Source: CAJWGI01 sp036011785
GTDB taxonomy: Bacteria; Chloroflexota; Anaerolineae; Anaerolineales; UBA11657
Direction: 5' to 3'
NCBI GenBank assembly: GCA_036011785.1
Contig: DASCOB010000075.1
Location: 1 to 7,038, forward strand
DNA length: 7,038 bases
The notes below the pieces were generated by a model. The model was given only the letters and a program-made list of their open reading frames with translations, was not told the DNA's origin and made no database searches. The stretch's first letter is position 1; each line of letters starts with the position of its first letter. The position numbers and the translations under genes are program-made. Shown here in pieces: positions 6,543-7,038 of the stretch.

Positions 6543-6611
6543 AGGAACATTGGTTGCCGTCGCGGTATGTTTTTCTGTTGCAGTCGCCGTCGCAGTAGAA
6601 GGTACATGACT

Positions 6612-6716
6612 GTCGGTCGGAGTTACGGCAGCCTCGGTCGGAGTTACAGGTGTTCCGGTCGGAGTGACGGGAGTCTAGGTGGGAGGCACAGAGGCATCGG
6701 TCGCTGAGGGTGTGAT
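6612..6716 (-). repeat. Five imperfect 21-bp repeats in the Thr/Pro linker
   Basis: The plus-strand core CGGTCGGAGTTA recurs with exact 21-bp spacing at 6614, 6635 and 6656, with more diverged units at 6677 and 6698. Each unit encodes seven residues of the linker, roughly VTPT plus three variable residues. The codon at the unit boundary, read on the minus strand, is GAC, GAG, GGA, TAG and GAT in the five units (6612, 6633, 6654, 6675, 6696). Confidence 0.75.
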
Positions 6717-6959
6717 GGTCGCCGTGGCCTCCACGATAAACGAAGCAGCCTCAGTCATAGTTGGGTTGGCCAGCTGCGTTTGCTCTATTCCCGCAGCCAC
6801 TTTGCTATCAAACTCGGCGGTTATGGCTATCATAGTCATTGCCAAGTCGCCCGCCATTTGGGCAATATCCTCGGTGGCTCGCGCATTTTCTTCCGCGGAT
6901 GGCATGCACGAGGTCAGCGCGATGGAGACTAGCGCTGCTGACGCGAGAATGCGATTCAT
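6675..6959 (-). CDS. Lipoprotein N-terminal portion, 94 aa, ending at the amber codon
   Basis: Begins MNRILASAALVSIALTSCMPS: Arg3, a hydrophobic core and a lipobox LTSC with the lipidated Cys at residue 18, a classic signal-peptidase II site. After it comes an acidic/Ala-rich, probably helical stretch (SAEENARATEDIAQMAG, then MIAITAEFDSKVAAGIEQTQ) and the start of a Thr/Pro linker ending in SVPPT before TAG. The ATG at 6959 is chosen because it places the charged n-region directly before the hydrophobic core; an upstream in-frame TTG at 7022 would add 21 polar residues with several His and Lys. No strong Shine-Dalgarno is seen. If the TAG is read as stop, the product is a small lipoprotein with no folded domain I recognise, which argues that it is a truncated piece of the longer protein. 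Confidence 0.75.
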   Translation of the reverse strand: MNRILASAALVSIALTSCMPSAEENARATEDIAQMAGDLAMTMIAITAEFDSKVAAGIEQTQLANPTMTEAASFIVEATATITPSATDASVPPT

Positions 6960-7038
6960 GGGCTCATGTTTATGCGCATGTTTTTGAGAGAATAGCGATA
7001 ACTGTAGTGATTTCAGTTCCAAACAAGGTAATCAAATA
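6960..7038 (-). other. Upstream region of the lipoprotein gene; no convincing promoter
   Basis: This 79-base stretch is more AT-rich than the rest and is where the promoter of the minus-strand cluster would be expected. A weak pair on the minus strand, TTGGAA and TATCGC with a 16-nt gap, ends about 44 nt before the ATG. Neither box is close to consensus and the region continues past the window edge, so no promoter is claimed. Confidence 0.25.

Larger units (their letters stand above)
5853..6959 (-). pseudogene. Lipoprotein with Thr/Pro linker and pentapeptide solenoid, interrupted by one in-frame TAG
   Basis: Read through the TAG at 6675-6677, this frame is continuous for 367 residues: lipoprotein signal peptide, helical region, Thr/Pro linker, two pentapeptide blocks and the WP-x-x-FDP tail. 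Nothing else is broken: no frameshift, and the linker keeps the same TPVTPT pattern on both sides of the stop. The TAG falls in a 21-bp repeat at a codon where neighbouring units have GAC, GAG, GGA and GAT, so GAG to TAG by one substitution is the simplest origin. Intact, it would be a surface-anchored solenoid protein, with the linker spanning out from the membrane. The present state may be a nonsense mutation, translational readthrough or a sequence error; the sequence alone does not decide. Confidence 0.7.

Noticed and set aside
6612..6716. CRISPR-like array of short regular repeats
   Set aside because: The 21-bp units are contiguous with no unique spacers, and they encode the Thr/Pro linker in frame.

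Overview
The window suggests a GC-rich bacterium. The Thr/Pro-rich lipoprotein linker of the TPTETPT kind, the pentapeptide-repeat proteins with an N-terminal ADFTREEV segment and a WPxxFDP tail, and the dense glycosyltransferase operon all remind me of Chloroflexota (Anaerolineae-like). This is a family-level impression; no rRNA or other marker gene is present to confirm it. No RNA gene, CRISPR array, transposase or integrase was seen.

Left part (1-4905, + strand): four tightly packed genes that look like one operon for surface-glycan assembly, cut by the left edge. In order they are a two-domain glycosyltransferase (GT4-like half fused to a GT2 half, 5'-partial), a NAD-dependent sugar-nucleotide epimerase/dehydratase, an exported glucose/sorbosone-dehydrogenase-like beta-propeller with a signal peptide and a C-terminal membrane segment, and a membrane GT2 enzyme with a QxxRW motif. 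The first two junctions are ATGA overlaps and the third has a 3-nt gap. The likely logic is that the epimerase supplies a nucleotide sugar, the two transferases build a glycan, and the propeller protein acts outside the membrane on a sugar or glycan.

Right part (4902-7038, - strand): a convergent cluster. Reading leftward from 6959 it holds a lipoprotein gene whose Thr/Pro linker is interrupted by a single in-frame TAG before its pentapeptide-repeat solenoid; a second, cytoplasmic pentapeptide-repeat protein 29 nt downstream; another 29 nt downstream, a 49-codon ORF that starts like the second protein but loses the repeat; and a 103-residue two-TM protein. The two clusters meet tail to tail at a palindromic CTAG (4902-4905) that provides the TAG stop of both genes.

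The most notable observations are the amber codon, which falls exactly at the variable codon of a 21-bp repeat where the other units have GAC, GAG, GGA and GAT, and the tandem-duplication scar (same 29-nt spacer, hairpin and first codons) that leaves a truncated third paralogue start. I found no evidence of a wholly new defence or mobile system.
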